From positions 1 to 5,850 of the forward strand of contig CALJQI010000291.1 of NCBI GenBank assembly GCA_937980285.1: DNA of 5,850 nucleotides. The letters are read 5' to 3'. Within the stretch, counting starts at the first letter, position 1; every line of letters begins with the position of its first letter. Origin of the DNA: an uncultured Gammaproteobacteria bacterium. Its GTDB lineage: Bacteria; Pseudomonadota; Gammaproteobacteria; GCA-001735895. Below are positions 4,167-5,850 of the stretch, one piece after another. The notes beneath the pieces were generated by a model. That model was not told the origin of the DNA and made no database searches. It worked only from the letters and a program-made list of their open reading frames with translations. A program made the position numbers and the translations under genes.

Positions 4167-5850
4167 TTGAAAAATACCATCATCGATCTGATAGCGCAGG
4201 CTTTGCAGGAGCTTGAGCAGGCGTCGCAGATTCCGTCAGGCCTCGAGCGCAATATCCAGCTTAGCTCGTCGAAGGATCCGAGCCAGGGCGACTATGCTTC
4301 CAACATTGCGCTGATGCTGGCAAAACCGGCCGCCAAGCCGCCGCGTGAGCTGGCGCAATTGATCGCCGATAAGATCTCCGGCGCTGCGAACATCGAGCGT
4401 GTCGAAGTCGCCGGCCCGGGATTCGTCAATTTTTTCGTCGCCAGCGGCGCCAGCCAGTCGATCATCGACAGCATCCTCGAACAGGCCGAAAATTTCGGCC
4501 GCGGCGACTCCGGACAGGGCGGCAGGATCCAGGTCGAGTTCGTATCGGCGAATCCAACCGGGCCGCTGCACGTAGGTCACGGCCGCGGCGCCGCCTACGG
4601 CGCGACCCTGGCGAACCTGCTGGAATTCGTCGGTTTCGACGTGCAGCGCGAGTATTACGTCAACGACGCCGGCCGGCAGATGCATATCCTCGGCGCCTCG
4701 ACCTGGCTGCGTTACCTCGATTTGTGTGGCGAGGAAATCGAATTTCCGAGCAACGGTTACCAGGGTGATTACGTCTGGGATATCGCCGCCACGCTGCACC
4801 GCGAAAATGGCGACCGCTTCCGGCGTCCCGCTGCCCAGGCCTTTGCCGATGTCTGTGCCGACGCCCCCGCCGGCGACAAGGAAAAACATATCGACGACCT
4901 GATCGACAACGCCCACGGGCTGCTAGGCGAAGCAGATTACCGCATTGTCTTCGACCTGGCGTTGAATACGCTGGTCGACGTGATTCGCGACGACCTGCAC
5001 GCTTTCGGCGTCGATTTCGATCGCTGGTTCTCGGAGCGTTCGCTGACCGACGAAAGCCTGATCGAGCAGGCGATAAAGCGCCTGCAGGAAAACGGGCATG
5101 TCTATGAACAGGACGGCGCGCTATGGTTTCGCTCCACCGAATTCGGCGATGAAAAAGACCGCGTGGTGCGTAGAGACAATGGCCAGACGACCTACTTTGC
5201 CTCCGATATCGCCTATCACATGAACAAGTTCGATCGCGGTTTCGAAAAGGTTATCAATGTCTGGGGCGCCGACCACCACGGCTACATCGCGCGCGTCAAG
5301 GCGTCGTTGAGCGCGCTCGGTTACGATGCCGATAACCTCGAGATTCAGCTGGTGCAGTTCGCCAACCTGTACGAGAACGGTGAAAAGGTTTCCATGTCGA
5401 CGCGCTCCGGCGAGTTCGTCACGCTAAAGCAGCTGCGTGAAGATGTCGGCCAGGACGCCGCGCGTTTCTTTTACGTCATGCGCAAGTCGGAACAGCACAT
5501 GGATTTCGACCTCGACCTGGCGCGCGAACAGTCCAGCGACAACCCGGTTTACTACCTGCAGTACGCGCATGCGCGAATTTGCAGCGTCGCGCGGCAGTGC
5601 GCCGAAAAGGGCATCGAAGTGTCGACCCGGGAGGCCAACCTGGCGCGGCTCGGCAACAGCCATGAGCAGGCGCTGATCAAGCAGCTTGGCCGATTCCCGG
5701 AACAGGTCGAGTCCGCCGCCAAACGCCGCGAACCGCACCTGGTGGTGAATTACTTACGCGACCTGGCGAATCATTTCCACTCCTGGTACAACGCCCACCA
5801 GTTCATCGTCGACGACGCCGAACTGCGGGATGCGCGTATCGCGCTGGCCT
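4167..5850 (+). CDS. argS: Arginyl-tRNA synthetase, lacking only its C-terminal end
   Basis: A class I aminoacyl-tRNA synthetase that charges tRNA-Arg in the cytoplasm. The frame is open for 561 codons to the right edge with no frameshift; about 20-30 residues are probably missing. It starts at TTG 4167-4169: an in-frame TAG lies at 4161-4163, the next in-frame ATG is not until 4311, and the translation KNTIIDLIAQALQEL resembles the N-terminus of Pseudomonas ArgS as I recall it. A weak GGGT lies about 8 nt upstream. Seen in order: the N-terminal tRNA-binding domain (about 1-115, with GDYASNIALMLAKP and VEVAGPGFVNFF), the signature NPTGPLHVGH with HIGH-equivalent H135-V-G-H138, EYYVNDAGRQ, the WGADHHGY region, the KMSKS-equivalent loop VSMSTRSG (408-415), and a DALR anticodon-binding domain from PVYYLQYAHARI onward. 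The KMSKS loop lacks both canonical lysines. The HVGHGRGAA type is that of Bacillus and Xanthomonas rather than E. coli ArgS. Confidence 0.96.
   Translation, partial: MKNTIIDLIAQALQELEQASQIPSGLERNIQLSSSKDPSQGDYASNIALMLAKPAAKPPRELAQLIADKISGAANIERVEVAGPGFVNFFVASGASQSIIDSILEQAENFGRGDSGQGGRIQVEFVSANPTGPLHVGHGRGAAYGATLANLLEFVGFDVQREYYVNDAGRQMHILGASTWLRYLDLCGEEIEFPSNGYQGDYVWDIAATLHRENGDRFRRPAAQAFADVCADAPAGDKEKHIDDLIDNAHGLLGEADYRIVFDLALNTLVDVIRDDLHAFGVDFDRWFSERSLTDESLIEQAIKRLQENGHVYEQDGALWFRSTEFGDEKDRVVRRDNGQTTYFASDIAYHMNKFDRGFEKVINVWGADHHGYIARVKASLSALGYDADNLEIQLVQFANLYENGEKVSMSTRSGEFVTLKQLREDVGQDAARFFYVMRKSEQHMDFDLDLAREQSSDNPVYYLQYAHARICSVARQCAEKGIEVSTREANLARLGNSHEQALIKQLGRFPEQVESAAKRREPHLVVNYLRDLANHFHSWYNAHQFIVDDAELRDARIALA

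Noticed and set aside
4236..4916. A 226-codon minus-strand open frame opposite argS
   Set aside because: It overlaps the ArgS HIGH-motif region, whose plus-strand frame is unbroken from 4167 to the window end.

Overview
The window looks like chromosomal DNA from a gammaproteobacterium of moderately high GC content. The evidence is the protein types: a PriA with the usual eight-cysteine zinc module and about the same length as E. coli PriA, priA followed directly by argS, a proteobacterial ferrochelatase, and an SbmA/BacA-type transporter whose first residues closely resemble E. coli SbmA as I remember it. I cannot name the order or genus. There are no mobile elements, CRISPR arrays, rRNA genes or tRNA genes.

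Layout. Two genes on the minus strand fill the left part: the N-terminal 70 codons of an SbmA/BacA-family peptide transporter (running off the left edge) and, upstream of it, a complete hemH (ferrochelatase, 328 aa). Two genes on the plus strand fill the right part: a complete priA (primosomal helicase) and argS (arginyl-tRNA synthetase), which starts with TTG and runs off the right edge after 561 codons. So transcription diverges from the centre of the window.

The divergent gap between hemH and priA (about 1274-1787) is the unusual part. Its core (about 1378-1747) is very AT-rich, with sub-stretches near 18-25% GC by hand count, between GC-rich genes. It contains two perfect consensus DnaA boxes as an inverted pair 5 bp apart (1642-1650 and 1656-1664), several one-mismatch boxes, and a palindrome holding two GATC sites. 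This looks like a DnaA-controlled region and possibly a chromosomal replication origin outside the usual dnaA neighbourhood. The hemH-proximal end of the gap has a hairpin followed by six U in the hemH transcript, only 17 nt before the hemH start codon, plus a second hairpin upstream that could compete with it. That resembles an attenuator.

Functionally the genes are housekeeping: heme synthesis (hemH), replication restart (priA) and translation (argS), plus a transporter. PriA next to a DnaA-box cluster is the one link that may be more than coincidence. The 153-nt priA-argS gap has two GC-rich hairpin-forming sequences but no convincing terminator.
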